Source: Protoeuglena noctilucae
Lineage: Eukaryota; Chlorophyta; Pedinophyceae; Marsupiomonadales; Marsupiomonadaceae
Assembly (NCBI GenBank): GCA_958009085.1
Contig: OY253685.1
Coordinates: forward strand, 248,001 to 312,000
Length of the DNA: 64,000 nucleotides
Direction: 5' to 3'
Positions within the stretch are counted from its first letter, which is position 1. Every line of letters starts with the position of its first letter. Shown in pieces: positions 1 to 11,524 of this stretch. Under the pieces are notes generated by a model. The model searched no databases and was not told the DNA's origin. It was given only the letters and a program-made list of their open reading frames with translations. The translations under genes and the position numbers were made by a program.

Positions 1-421
1 TTGTAAACGCCGTGGTTCACGTGCCGGCCGCGGCTGGCGGCACACTGGCCGATACACGCGTCCAAGCAATGCTTCATACATAATGACTGCATCCGGCGCC
101 GCGAACTTCCCCGTCGCGGGTCCCACGCACCTTCCAGCTGGCCGAGTAGCGCTGGGACCCCAGAGCGTACAGCGTCTTGAACAACGTCTCTCTCGCGCCG
201 CCCTCCTTTGTGAGTATACTGCCCACCCCATCTCCTTTCCTCGTGAAGACGGCATCGTCCGCGGTGGTCTCGGTGATGCCGGACGTGCCTGCGAAAGCAT
301 GCCAAAAAATCAGGCGCCGGCGACGCATTGGGCGGCCGCACCTATCCGAGCCGGTTCCCACTAGCAAGATGAGCGCGACATTACGCTTACCTGACACGCT
401 GGGGGCCCTGGATTCGTCCAT
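1..421 (-). CDS. 5' part of an unrecognised gene, cut by the left edge
   Basis: Two exons can be placed on the minus strand. The first runs from an ATG at 421 to 391 and ends in a good donor (CAG|GTAAGC). The second runs 288 to 131, from a CGCAG acceptor to a donor AAG|GTGCGT. Together they code for exactly 63 residues in one frame, starting MDESRAPSVSG and ending near SQRYSASWK. The rest lies beyond the window. I see no domain, signal peptide or membrane segment. The start is the first ATG with a usable donor and is not secure. Function unknown. Confidence 0.5.
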
Positions 422-1073
422 GGCGGCGCGGCCAGGCCTGCGAGTGTGGGGCACCCCTGTCTGCGCGCGGAAGCAAGCGCCGTGCCGTCAGTTAGCCCCT
501 GCTACATCAAGACATAACATCATGGCGAAACAGACCCTCTTTTCGCGTGTCCATCGACGCGCGAGTTTTCCCAGCGCGCCGGCGTTAGGCAACAGCCCGG
601 CGCGCCACGCGGACACTTCCGGGCCCCACGCTCGAGCAGGCGGGTCCATTACAACTACTACATCCGACGGTAGCGTCGAATCGGAAAGCGAGGGCCCGCA
701 CGCGCGAAGTTGGCCGAGAAAAGGTACCAACATGCGATGCCGCGCAGCGATGCGGGAATGCTCCTTGCAACGCCTTCTTTGCAAAAGGTTGCTCACCTAG
801 GGGGAGCTGTGCACTCCGCGGGCCCGCGGCGGGCGCCGACCGGGCTCTCCTTTTCCAACTGCTCAGTCAAAGCAATCTTATTTCTGGACTATAACGAGCT
901 AATGAGAGGTCAGGCCGAACACAGGATGAACACAGGATGCGTCTCTGAGGCGCGCGGAGCTGCTGCGGTCGTCTTGCGAGGCATGCGGCGGCCCGCCAGC
1001 TGATGCGCCAGAGCATGTGCCTGGCGTCGATTTCCGGCTCGCCGCAGGTTCTTCAACAGGTCGACAACATCAT
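422..1073. other. Intergenic region between unknown gene and glyS-type gene 3' end
   Basis: About 650 bases hold the presumed promoter of the left-edge gene and the 3' end of the glycyl-tRNA synthetase gene. Open frames here (for example 488-796 minus, 585-770 minus) have no recognisable content and no matching splice signals. I see no RNA gene or repeat. Confidence 0.5.
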
Positions 1074-4000
1074 TCAGTTCTCGCCGGACACGTGGGCGGG
1101 GTACTTGGCCTTGGCCTCGTCCCAGGTCGACTGCGCGCTGCAGAGGGCCGACAGCAGGGGCACGAGCTCCTCCATCGGGACGCGGATCTGCGCCATCGAG
1201 TCCCGCTCGCGCACCGTCACGGTGCCGTCCTCGATCGTCTGGAAGTCCACGGTCACCGCGAAGGGCACGCCGATCTCGTCCGTCCGGGCGTACCGCTTGC
1301 CGATCGAGGTGCCCGTCGTGTCCACGATGCTCGACAGGCCGGCCTTGCGCAGCCGGTGGCACAGCTCCGTCGCCGGCTGGTTCAGCGCCTCCTTCTGGAC
1401 CAGCGGGAACACGGTGCACTTGACGGGCGCGATGATGGGCGAAAAGCGCAGGACCGTACGCACATCGCTGCCATCGCCCTCGCGGGTGTAGTACGCGTGC
1501 TCGAACAGCGAGTACAGGACGCGGCCCACGCCGAAGGACGGCTCCACCACTGCGCGGGGATCGAGCGGGGTGCCGGCGTGAGTGGGGTACCGGCGCTTGG
1601 CGGCAAGCCCGCGCCCACAAGCCACGCCGCTGCGCTCACCGGACGGGATGAAGGTCCGCCCCGACTTCTTGACGGTGACCCGCTCGATCTTGACGTGCTT
1701 GTCGGTGACCTGCAGGGCCCCCGCCTCGGTCTGCACCTCGGCCGCCCCGTCCCGCTCCATGCGTGCCTTCAGGTCCAGGGCCTGCTCCTCCGTCAGCGCC
1801 TCGAGGGCCGTCGTCAGCGCCTTGGCGTCCTTCTTGAACTCCGCGCCCACCGTGCGCTTGTCCGGCACCACCTGGTGAGGCAGGGGGCGAACGAGCGTGG
1901 AACCCGAGTGTGTCGAGACACCCGCACGCGACACGCAGGGTCGTGCGGTCCCAATGCCAGCGCGACCCGCGCCCGATCGCGCTACAGCCCACGTATTAAC
2001 AGAGTTGCTTACTGCCCGTTTCCCCGCGTCCCCTCACCCGCAGCTCCTCCACGGTGATGGGCTCGTCGAACGCCTCGAACGCCGAAAGGTCCACCTTCGA
2101 TGCCTCCGAGTGCTTGGTCAGGTCGTACGCGGACCGGTCCGCGAGGCCGCAACACTCGACCCAGCCGTACGTCGTCTCGATCTCGCCGTCCCAGCAGTCG
2201 CATGCGTAGTGCGCCATCTCGTGGGCGAGGTGCTGGCGGAAGCGCACGCGCGCGGGGTCGATGCCCACCTGCGGAGGGGACGCGACAGATGCGCGGGATG
2301 GGTGGGAGATGGGCTGCAGTCCGCTGCAGTCCTTCAGCGGACACCTGGACAGCGTGCAGGGACGGGACACGACAGGTGCGCTTTCGCTCGTAAATCCCAT
2401 CGACCATTCGCAGCGTGCGCCCGCTCTCACCATGCAGAAGAACTGGTACGTCCTGCCGATGAAGTAGCCCAGGGTCTGGTTGGCGATGATGCCGCGCTCG
2501 ACCGCCTCGCCCAGTGCCATGCGCGTCGGCCTCCGCTGCTCGGACGTCAGGGCCATCTGGTTCTCCCTCGCGTACAGCGGCAGCACCACGTCCTTGACGG
2601 AGTGGAACTTGGGGTGGTCCTTCTTGTCCGGGTGGCAGAAGTGCTCGATCTCCGCCTGTTGGAACTCACGCACGCGGAGGAGGCCGGCACTGGGGCGGGA
2701 CGGGTGGGGTGGGGGTTGACGAAGGGGGTGAGTCACAAGGAGTGGGAGGGGAGGCGTGGTGCGAGGCATGGGTGCGGAGCAGGCCAAGGGGTGACAGGTG
2801 GGGTACGAGGGGCTATGTCGGATGAAAGGAAGGCGAGGGTGTCGTGCATCCATAGAAAGAGAGATTGAAAGTCTGGATGTTCTGATCCCACACTCGGTCG
2901 GTCTCACCGTGGGGAGATCTCATTGCGGAAGGCGTTGCCGATCTGGGCAGCCGCAAAGGGGAGCTTGCCGCCGTTGAAGTAGAGCAGGTCCTTGAAGTTC
3001 ACGAAGATGCCCTGGGCCGTCTGCGGGATGAGAAGATGCGGAACGGTGATACACGAGGTTTTTAGATACCATCTACAACCACACCGATGTATGTGGAGAG
3101 CACGTGCTCGGAAGGGACATAAAAGCGCTCCCTCATCCTGCATCCATGCGCAACATGCCACCCTGCCCGCTCCCGCCTCACCTCGGGGCGCAGGTACCCC
3201 ACGAGGTCCCCCCGGGGCCCGATGGACGTCTTGAACATGAGGTTGAAGGGGAAGGGGTTGGTGATGTCGTTGCCCGTGTCGGGGGCCTTGGCGCCGTACT
3301 GCTTCAGCTTGGCGGCCAGGGTGTCCCTGAGAGAGACAGGGGCGAGGAGTGACGACATGTGACACTTCCACCTGTCCCTACCATCCACCACCCTCAGCAC
3401 CCTCGGCCACCCCACCCACCACATCTGAGTCACCCTCCCTCATCTGTCCACCCCACCCACTGCATCTGAGCCGCCCTCACCTGTCCATGCCGTCCACCGC
3501 CTCCAGGTCCCTCTCCGCCTCCTCCTTGGCGTCCCCCCGCAGCGGCGCCTGGGGGTCCTCGAGCATGGCCGTGATGCGCGCCTCCAGCAAATGGTCCGCA
3601 CGGTAGCAGTCCTGGGAACGTGAGACGACGCAAACGTGATGTGGCACAGACATGAGGTCACACCATCACTGCCGACAAGATGAGCGCGAACAGCAAGTTC
3701 ACAACTGGCCGCACGTTTGGCGAAGTCGGTGCGACAAAGTCACTCGTCATATAGACAGAAAACACACACAAAACACATCCGCAACAACCGTAACTCCTCA
3801 CCTTGGTCTCCACGTCCGAGACCATGTAGTCCTGGAATCGGTCCACGTGGCCGGACGTCTTGAGCACGATCTCGGGGGTCACGGCTGGGCACTCGATCTC
3901 CAGCATGTTCTCCTCCACCACGAAGTGCTGGCGCCACGCCTGCGCTATGGGGTGGGTAACAGCATTGTCGGACACCGGGATGTCAGCCCTCCTGCGCCAT

Positions 4001-4973
4001 GCGCTGCACGATGACTGCGCATGGCACCAGACGCTGGGAGGGCCCGCCGCAAGCACAAACCCACCCACAGCAGCGTCATCACTGGCATGTCGCAGAGCAC
4101 GGCAGGGACCTCGCCTGCAGGAAGTTGGACTTGACGGCGCAGCCCGGTGGGCCGTAGTCATAGAACCCCGCCACCGAGCCATAGATCCGGAAGGAGGGCA
4201 CGTAGAAGAGACGGCGCTCCAGGGTGTTGGCCACCTCCTTGCGAAATGCCTCCTTGTCCGCCGACGACACCTGCGGGACGCCGCGGAGGGCCGCCGGCGT
4301 CAGGGGCGTCCCCCCAAAGCACCGAGGGACGGCCCCGCCACGCCTCGCACCTTCCCCGTCGCCGCCTGGTACGCCTTCTGCGCCTTCTCCAGCTCCACCT
4401 TGCAGTTCTTCAGCTGAGCGATCGCCTCGTCCACGGCGGCCTGCGCAGCGGACCAGAGAAAGCGGCACCGCCTCGCTGCACTAGTGGGGGCCCGCCCGCG
4501 CGCTGGCTGGCAGAAAGCGCCTCGGAGATTCGACAGATGTCGTAGGCAAAATGCCGGCCGTCATGGCGGAAGACGGCTGCCCCCAGCCAGGGGCCGTCGC
4601 GGGAGCTGGGCCGCGGAGACGTCGTGCCGCGCGCGGGATCGCAGCGGCCAGGTGGTGTCCCGAGCGGCCCCATCCTCCCGCGACCGGTACAGACACGTAG
4701 AGAAGCAGGCAAACGTCCTCTTGGACCTGCCCCCCGCGATCGAGAGGGGCCGGGAACGGCCAACAGACAGCTAGCCCGCCCGAACCGAGAAAAGCGCGAA
4801 GACGGGCGAACGGCGGGTTTGATAGAGCGGCCCGCCAGATGTGGAGAATCAAAACTCACCCGGTCCACCTTGCCCTCCTTCAGATCAGCCTTCAGCGCGC
4901 GGACGCGGTCGCCCTGCAGGGTCGCGGCATTCTGCGCCGCTTCCACGGCCGCCTGCAATTCCTCGGCGGTCAT
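1074..4973 (-). CDS. Glycyl-tRNA synthetase, eukaryotic type
   Basis: Charges tRNA-Gly with glycine; in the green lineage this type serves the cytosol and often mitochondria. Eleven exons can be followed. Exon 1 (4973-4860) codes for an N-terminal WHEP helix-turn-helix ([12 protein letters not shown] ... [11 protein letters not shown]). Then come class II core blocks: [25 protein letters not shown]-type [32 protein letters not shown] (the class II motif 2 region), and [20 protein letters not shown] (motif 3). The anticodon-binding domain holds [20 protein letters not shown] and runs to the stop at 1074-1076. Intron junctions checked include CCG TCC G|GT with an acceptor giving PSVVEPSF (intron 1550-1639). 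The intron after exon 3 starts with GC (exon ends at 4115, CAG|GCGAGG) and joins FLQ to AWRQHF as in relatives. An in-frame upstream ATG at 5087 would add an Arg-rich 38-residue leader. Identity is secure. Confidence 0.95.
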
Positions 4974-5192
4974 CGATGCCCCAGATGCACGGAAATCGCG
5001 AATTACCAGGGTCTGGAGGCGAGCGGGGTGGTGAGCGGCCCTCTGGGCTCGGATCCCGTCTCGCCAGCCCGACCGATGCTGCAGCACAGGAACTTTGCGA
5101 CAGCTCTCACGCTATTCTGCCATCCCCAAGCATGGACCGCACGCGACGCTTCCCCTGTGCCCGGGCGCGCTTGCTCTCCCAACTTCAACGCC

Positions 5193-7368
5193 CTACGCAC
5201 GCATGTCGAGCACATGCACCGAGCCATCGGCCGTGGACGCGGCCAGGAAGTTCCCCGAGGAGTGCCATGCGACCTGGTACACCCGGGTCCCCGCCTTGTA
5301 CGCGCGCTCCTGCGCCCCGCCCCGCGCCGACCACACCAGCACCTGCCCGTCGAACCCGCCCGTGGCCACGTGCCGCCCGCACGGGGAAAAGGCCACCCCG
5401 TACACGGGCTCCCTGTGGCCCGACAGCACGCTCGCGCACGCCCCCGTCCACCCGTCCCACACCCGCACCGTGCCGTCGTTGGACGCCGTCGCCAGGTACG
5501 TGCTGGGCGCGCCCGCCGGCGTCCAGTCCTCCGCCATGATCTCCTTCCGATGGCCCTGCGAGCGCAACCACCGTCACGTCGCTGCATCCTCCCGGCATCC
5601 CCACCCTCCAAGTGCCACCCAGTCAAGATGCAGATCCACGCCTGGTGCAGCGCGGCTGTGAGGGTCCGTTTGCATGTGGCTCACCTTCAGGGTGTGGAGT
5701 AATTGGCCCGTGTCGGCGTTCCATATGCACGCCGTCTTGTCGTCGCTGCAGCTGGCCAGCATGGACATGTCGGCGCTGAAGCGCACGCAGTTGACGTCCT
5801 TGGCGTGCCCCGACATGACGCGGAGGGGCTCGGGGGACCCAACGCGGCACAGGGCCACGCGCCTGTCCTGCGGGAAGACAACAAGAGGCGCGGCGCGGGT
5901 CGGTCAGGGCAGGGCTGCTGCACACGTGCTGTGCGACAGCCGCGACCTTGCGTCGTACCTTGGAACAGCTGGCGAACTCGGTTTCGTCCCGCCAGCACAG
6001 GTCCAGCACGGCGTCCTGGTGCGTTCGGTACTCCTGCTTAATCTCCCCCTCGTTCAGATCCCACAGCACCACCACGCCGTCCGCGCCCCCGGACACGAGC
6101 GAGGACCCGTCCTGGCACCACCGGATGGCGAACAGCGCCCCCTCGTGCCGCTCCAGCGTGTGCACCAGCTCCCCCTCCGCCGCCCACACCTTGATCACGC
6201 CGTCGTAACCCCCTGTCGCCAGGTGCTCCCCGTTAGGGCTCCACGCCACCGTCACCACGTCCTTCTTCTCCGCGGTCCGCCCCGCGTGCCCAAAACGCCG
6301 CGGCTTCTCAGATTCGACGTAACGCGAGAAATCGGACGGCACCTCCCAGAGGCGCGCGCTGCCGTCGCCCCCGGCCGCCAGAACGTGGCTGGACTGGGGG
6401 TTCCAGAGGCACGTGAACGCCTCCGCCTGCATCCCCTCCAACACCAGCGTGCGCTTCTCCTCGAGGCCCTCCATGTCTTCCTCCATGGGCTCGGGCCCCG
6501 CCTGCAAGCACGAGCGCCACGAGGGTCGTGTGCATGCACGCCACGCCGGCTGCCCATGTCATCCAAACGTCGGCTGTCCGCCACTCCACGCGTTGTCCAG
6601 CTCCGTCGCCTTCGTACTCCCTTCCTCTTGCGTCACTCAGCCACTGTGTCAGACTTGCGCCGCCCACCTTTGCCTTGACGTCTTCGTCCATCTGCTCCCG
6701 CTTGGCACGCACGAGGGCCTTCAAGTCGTCGATGGATTTCGTTAGGAGATCCCGGGGCGTGAGAAGGGAGAAGTCGCCCTCGATGTCTGCGTCCCAGCCA
6801 ACGATCGGGGCGGCACCGGTAACAATGCGAGCGGCCGGCAGAGGGCGGGCGCCAGCGAGGGCACCGGGAGCGGGGAACAGACGCCGCGCAGCGAGGGGCG
6901 AGGACCGCCGCGAGGCCCAGGGCCGGCGCCAGCGCGCGGAGCCACTCACCCGTGGCGCTGTCCTTCAGGTTGGCCTCGAGTTCCAAGTACTGCATGCCCT
7001 TCTGGATGAACGTGATCAGCGCGCCCGGCGGGACGTCGTTCGGGTTCATCTTCACCTTCTGGATGCTCGACTCGAAGCCGAAGGTGAAGGCCGCGTGGTG
7101 GAAGCCTGCGCGCGTGCGGGGCGCGCAGTCGGCCGGGCAAACTTAAATGCACGCGCATGTAGCGGGCGCTGGCCAGGGTCAGCGCGTGAAGGGGCGAAAT
7201 TGAAAGCGGCGGAGGGCACTCGCGGCCCCGCAAGCGGCGCCGAGGCGCTCCAAATGCCGCGCGAAGCGGGGCCGGGCCACGCGGTGTTTCTTTTCAAACC
7301 TGCCGGTCACCTGACTCCTGGAGGTACCGGAACACCAGGTAGTTGACCTCATCGGACGTCAGCGCCAT
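5193..7368 (-). CDS. TBL1/HOS15-like LisH and WD40-repeat co-repressor
   Basis: Homologue of animal TBL1/TBLR1 and plant HOS15, nuclear scaffolds that link histone deacetylases to chromatin. The ATG at 7368 starts a LisH motif (MALTSDEVNYLVFRYLQESG) that continues in exon 2 (FHHAAFTFGFE, then PPGALITFIQKGMQYLE), the usual tetramerisation region. A linker (LLTPRDLLTKSIDDLK) leads into a propeller of about eight WD40 repeats, e.g. AFTCLWNPQSSHVLAAGGDG, VVTVAWSPNGEHLATGGYDG, HAKDVNCVRFSADMSMLAS, and the final VYQVAWHSSGNFLAASTADG. The stop is at 5193. Five introns, all GT-AG. No break is seen. The stop lies about 220 bases upstream of the GlyRS start, head to tail. Confidence 0.95.
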
Positions 7369-7777
7369 GGCTGAGCCCGGCCCACCGCGCCGTGGCCCCA
7401 CAGGCCCGTCTGGCGTCCCAGCAAAGGCGTGCCCCTGGCGGCCTGACCCACACCCCGCGCTAGGGCGCCTCGCCCGCTCCTCGCTGGGCTCCTCAAGAGC
7501 GGACTCGGGGGCAGGCAGCCTCAGGAAGGTGCTCGAGAGGACCTCGCAACCAGGGGGGCACAAGGGGGCTGAGGCCAGCTGGCCGGCCGTCGCGATTTGC
7601 AAGGCACCGCGCTCGGGGCCGGCAATTGGCCGGCAGACGTGCCCTGCGCTCCTCGGGTTCGACTGACGTCAGGTGTTTCTGACGCGGGCCGCCGCCAGAG
7701 CGCCCGCTTTGGGTCCCCGGGCCCCCGGACGCCCTCCCTCTCTCGGGGTTGGGGGTGTCGCTACAAGGTTTGCCAGG
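7369..7777. promoter_or_regulatory. Divergent promoter region, TBL1-like / RPL12
   Basis: The 409 bases between the two divergent start codons must carry both promoters and 5' leaders. I see no clear TATA box. A short pyrimidine-rich stretch (CTCCCTCTCTC, about 7734-7744) lies upstream of the RPL12 start. The role is inferred from position only. Confidence 0.4.
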
Positions 7778-8718
7778 ATGCCGCCGAAGTTCGACCCCAG
7801 CGAGGTCATCGAGATCTTCCTCAGGGTGACCGGGGGCGAGGTCGGTGCGGCCTCTTCCCTGGCCCCGAAGATCGGTCCCCTGGGTCTGTCGCCCAAGAAG
7901 GTCGGTGAGTACCGGCGCACGGGGCGGGAGGCGGACGAGGCCGGTCCCCCGGTCGGGCCGGGCGCACGGCGGGGTGCCCCGCTGCTCGCTCGCCGGATGG
8001 ACGCTTCCGCGAGATGTTACTCGTGCCGCCGCCGAGGTCTGGCCGGCTGCGGGCGCGCCGCGAGCTGCAAGTGAGCCCGTTTCCCCCCGGCGCGGCCCCG
8101 GCGCGCAGGTGAGGACATCGCCAAGGCGACCGCCAAGGACTGGAAGGGGCTCCGTCTGACGGTGAAGCTTACCGTCCAGAACCGTCAGGCCAAGGTCTCG
8201 GTCGTGCCCTCCGCGGCGTCCCTGGTCATCAAGGCCCTCAAGGAGCCTCCTCGGGACCGCAAGAAGGTGCGTGGGCCTGTAAGCTAGCTTGGGGCGATCG
8301 CGCGAGGGGCGGCGGACCCGCCGCGCTGCCCAGGGGCCCCGCCGAGTGCCTGGGGCTGCTCGGGCGCGCCGTGCCGCCGCGCCGGCCCTGCCAGCCAGCG
8401 ACGCGCGTCCCCAGCGCGTGCTGCATGTCGTGCCTCCGTGGACGGGGGCGCGGGGGTCGGGATGCGCTCATCCGATCCTGCCCGTGCGCACGGCCTCTGC
8501 AGGAGAAGAACATCAAGCACAACGGCAACCTGACGCTCAAGGACGTGTACGGCGTTGCGCGCGTGATGGCGGAGCGGTCGTGCGCCAAGACGTTCGCGGG
8601 GACGGTCAAGGAGATCCTGGGCACGTGCGTGTCGGTGGGCTGCACGGTGGAGGGGCAGGACCCCCGCGACGTGCAGAAGCAGATCGACGAGGGGGAGATC
8701 GACGTGCCGACTGCCTAA
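7778..8718 (+). CDS. RPL12: Cytosolic 60S ribosomal protein L12 (uL11)
   Basis: Protein of the large-subunit stalk base, next to the GTPase centre where eEF2 binds. Three exons: 7778-7904, 8109-8276 and 8503-8718. The junctions give [13 protein letters not shown] and [15 protein letters not shown] in frame. The product is about 165 residues, the normal size. It starts [20 protein letters not shown], holds [20 protein letters not shown], and ends GEIDVPTA. Both introns are GT-AG. The first intron (204 bases) and second (226 bases) are long enough for an intronic snoRNA, but I could not identify C/D or H/ACA boxes with confidence. Identity is secure. Confidence 0.97.
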
Positions 8719-8860
8719 GTCGCCGCTGTCCGAGACGCTCCCCAACCCCAGCCCGCATCCCCCTTCGTGGCCGCCCCATTCCGTTGAAGGGCGGCGTGCC
8801 GATGGCAATGCGCTAGCGGCCCCGGGCGCTCGCCGCGAGGGCATGTCCAGAATGCGAGAT

Positions 8861-11293
8861 TCACAGCCCCCGCACGGGTGCTGCTCCCGTCTCTAGCTCC
8901 ACGTCCCGCTGCATCTTGCGGTTCTTCTCGCGGAGGGCCCAAATCTCCGCCTGCTCCTCCCGCGCGCGGTCCGACCGGGCGCCCGACTCGTAGAAAATGC
9001 GCCGGCCCTTCTTCTGCGGTCGGGGAGCCGCAGCGGGTGAGCAGCGGTCGCAAGTTGGCCCGCACACGTGGGCTGGCAGGTCGCGATGGCCTGCGCTGCA
9101 GCCGTCGCTCGCCTGCTTCTGTTTCTGCGTGATTTCCACCAGGCCACGTTTCTGCAAGCTCTTGTACCGGTCCACGGTGACCGCTGCGCAGGGCTTGATC
9201 TTGCGCAGCGACCCGCTCAGGTCGTCCGTAGTCATCACCTGCGGGCAGGGCTGGCGGTGAAGCGCATGACCTGGCGAGCTGGGCTCACTGGAATCGATCC
9301 CATCGGCAGGTCAGCTGCAGCCCGTCAGCAGCCCGACCAGCCAGCACCAGAGCTGAGCTGCTGCATGCCCCAGGGCCCCTGCAGCCAGCGCATTGCCAGC
9401 GACCCTCGCCTGCACCGGCATGTCCTCGAAGCGATGCCGCCCGAGCCGCGGGGGCTCCTCCAAGGCCCGCTCCTCCTTCACCGCCCGGTGCCTCGCCCTC
9501 AGGACCTCGCGCTGCTCCTCCTCCTCCGCGACCTTCCGCTCCAACTCCGCCAGATGCTCGATGTCCCTGCGCTGACGCTTCAACTCCCGCCGCGCCTCCT
9601 CCTCCCGCTCCATCTCCCGCTTCCGCGCCAGCCGGTTGCGCTCCGCCACCGTCTTCTTCTCTGCGCGACGCTGCGCCCGCCGCGACAGCGCCTTTCCCGC
9701 CGAAGCCTCCCCGCCCGCCCCGCCGTCGTCCTCCTCTTCTTGCTCAGAATCGGACAAGTCGACCACGAGGTCATCCACCCCGGGCAGCTGCCCCGGGACG
9801 TGCCGCACACGGTCCACCACCGCCTGCAGCAAGCAGAACGCGAAGCCAGGGGTGTCATGCGCTATCTCGACGAGATTTGACCTGACCTATGATACCAAAC
9901 TGGCCCAGGGAGACCCCCCTCGCATGCAACGCGAACGCTGCTGCAGCCAGCCGGGAATCCGCCCCGCGCTCGCTGCCCCATCCTCGCCTTTTCCACCTTC
10001 GGGCCGAGCTCCTTCCGCAGCTCTTTCTTCATCTCCTGCGCCACGGCCGCCGCCACCGCGTCCTGGTGGTCCTCGTACGTCGGATTGTACGACGACCCAG
10101 GCACTGCCACCTCCACCGCCGGGATGGGTGCGACGCGGAGGGCCTTACGACGCCTCACAACCACCTCCTGTCGCAGGACGCGGCGCGCCCTGTCCTCAAA
10201 GTCCTCACCGCCAGAGCCGGAAGGCCCAGGGTCGCCTCCGTCCCGGCGCTCGGCCCCCTCCGCGCCACTGCCCCATAAGTCCAATTCCTGCGGGGTCTGC
10301 GCGGACACGTCATTCACCAAAGCTCGGTAACTGTCCTTAAAAACCAGAAAGGCAGTCCAAGCTAATGAGGACGCATGCCTCCACTCCTGCTGCAGCAGTG
10401 AGGACGCACGCACCGCATCGCCATTGCCCTCTTCGCTCCTCAGGGCCACCTCAGTCCCAGCCGACGCGCGCCCTTCCTTGGACCGCTTCTCCGCCAGGTG
10501 CTCGTGAAGCTTCTGCGGACACAGACGCAATCGATTCGATCGTCAGCCCCCGGTCACCCAACACTGCCGGCCTGAGTCGCAGCCACGCCTTTCACCTTGT
10601 GCAGCTGCACTTGCTTCCTCTTGGCGCCTCGCAGCAGGGGCTGCACTGCGTCGCCCTGCTCCAGAATGGCCTGGGCCCGGGTCGTCTTGCGCCGGGCCGC
10701 CTCCCGGTCCACGCGCCTCCGCCGCACGCCACCCGAGGGCGGCAGCGACACGGACTTGTCTGCAGCAGAAGTTGGTGCGACTCTGCTTCGCGCTGCGACG
10801 GGCCCGGCGACCGCCCACCGGAAGCGGCAGCGGCACGCGGCGCTGCGCCCTGGGCACTGCGGTTGCTCACCGATTTGGAAGAGCTGCTCATCCTTAAGGT
10901 CGCTGACCTTGACTTCCCGAGATTCCCTGTTCTCTCGCTCGACGGCCTCGACGATTCTGCAGAGGAGGCGCCGCGCGCGGTGGGCAACTCGGCACGCCCC
11001 GGCGGCTGCCTTGTGCCTCGCGCGGCTGCCCAGGAGGGCGCCAGCGCCCGGGCCGCTTCTTTCAAGCTGCAGCGTTTGATATCGTCTGGCGGAAACCGTC
11101 ACCGCATCCCCCGCTTTCCTTTCAGCGAGGGAGCGGTCGAGGGCGCCGACTGCCGCGGCAAACGTCTGCTCTCGCAAGCGAAACCCGCCTCCTCCTGACC
11201 ACGCGTGGCGCACGCTCACTCTTTGTCGTCAATCTTCTTCCGCCATTGCTTCTTCCCCCGCCGGGAGGTCTTGGCCTTGACCCGCTTCACCAT
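8861..11293 (-). CDS. NOP53: NOP53 (GLTSCR2 family), 60S biogenesis and exosome adaptor
   Basis: Nucleolar protein needed for 60S maturation; it recruits the helicase Mtr4 and the exosome to process pre-rRNA. It starts MVKRVKAKTSRRGKKQWRKK at 11293. Exon 2 joins to exon 3 to give DEQLFQIDKS, which fits the Mtr4-binding arch-interacting motif LFx(V/I)D. Later blocks are PLLRGAKRKQVQLHKVK, the family signature VPGSSYNPTYEDHQDAV, a long charged coiled coil, and the C-terminal DDLSGSLRKIKP ... DRYKSLQKRGLVE. A further KKGRRIFYESGAR-type tail ends at 8861. Two introns start with GC: after exon ends at 9410 (PVQ|VMTTDDL) and 9113 (KQ|KKGRR), both CAG|GCGAG. A third junction (GPKVEK or GPK before AVVDRV) could use GT or GC. 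Identity is secure; the exact joins are inferred. Confidence 0.92.
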
Positions 11294-11524
11294 TGCTGCA
11301 CCCGCGGCCGCCCCGGGCCTCGCGTAACAGGACTTTGAGGTGACGCCGCGCTTCCAGTAGCTTCCTTGACAGTTCAGCAAGCGACTGGTCGGTTTGTTTC
11401 CGCCCGTGATGGATTCAAGAGGGTGGAAAGTGGGGAAACCCTACCCAATGTGAAAGAATGCGCCAGCGGTGGCAACGTGGGCCATGGCCCGAATCGCCGG
11501 CACTGGAATAAGCTCAAACACACG

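Noticed and set aside
7621-7680. TCGGGTTCGACT, resembling a tRNA B box
   Set aside because: No matching A box, acceptor stem or anticodon arm around it; it lies in the promoter region of RPL12.
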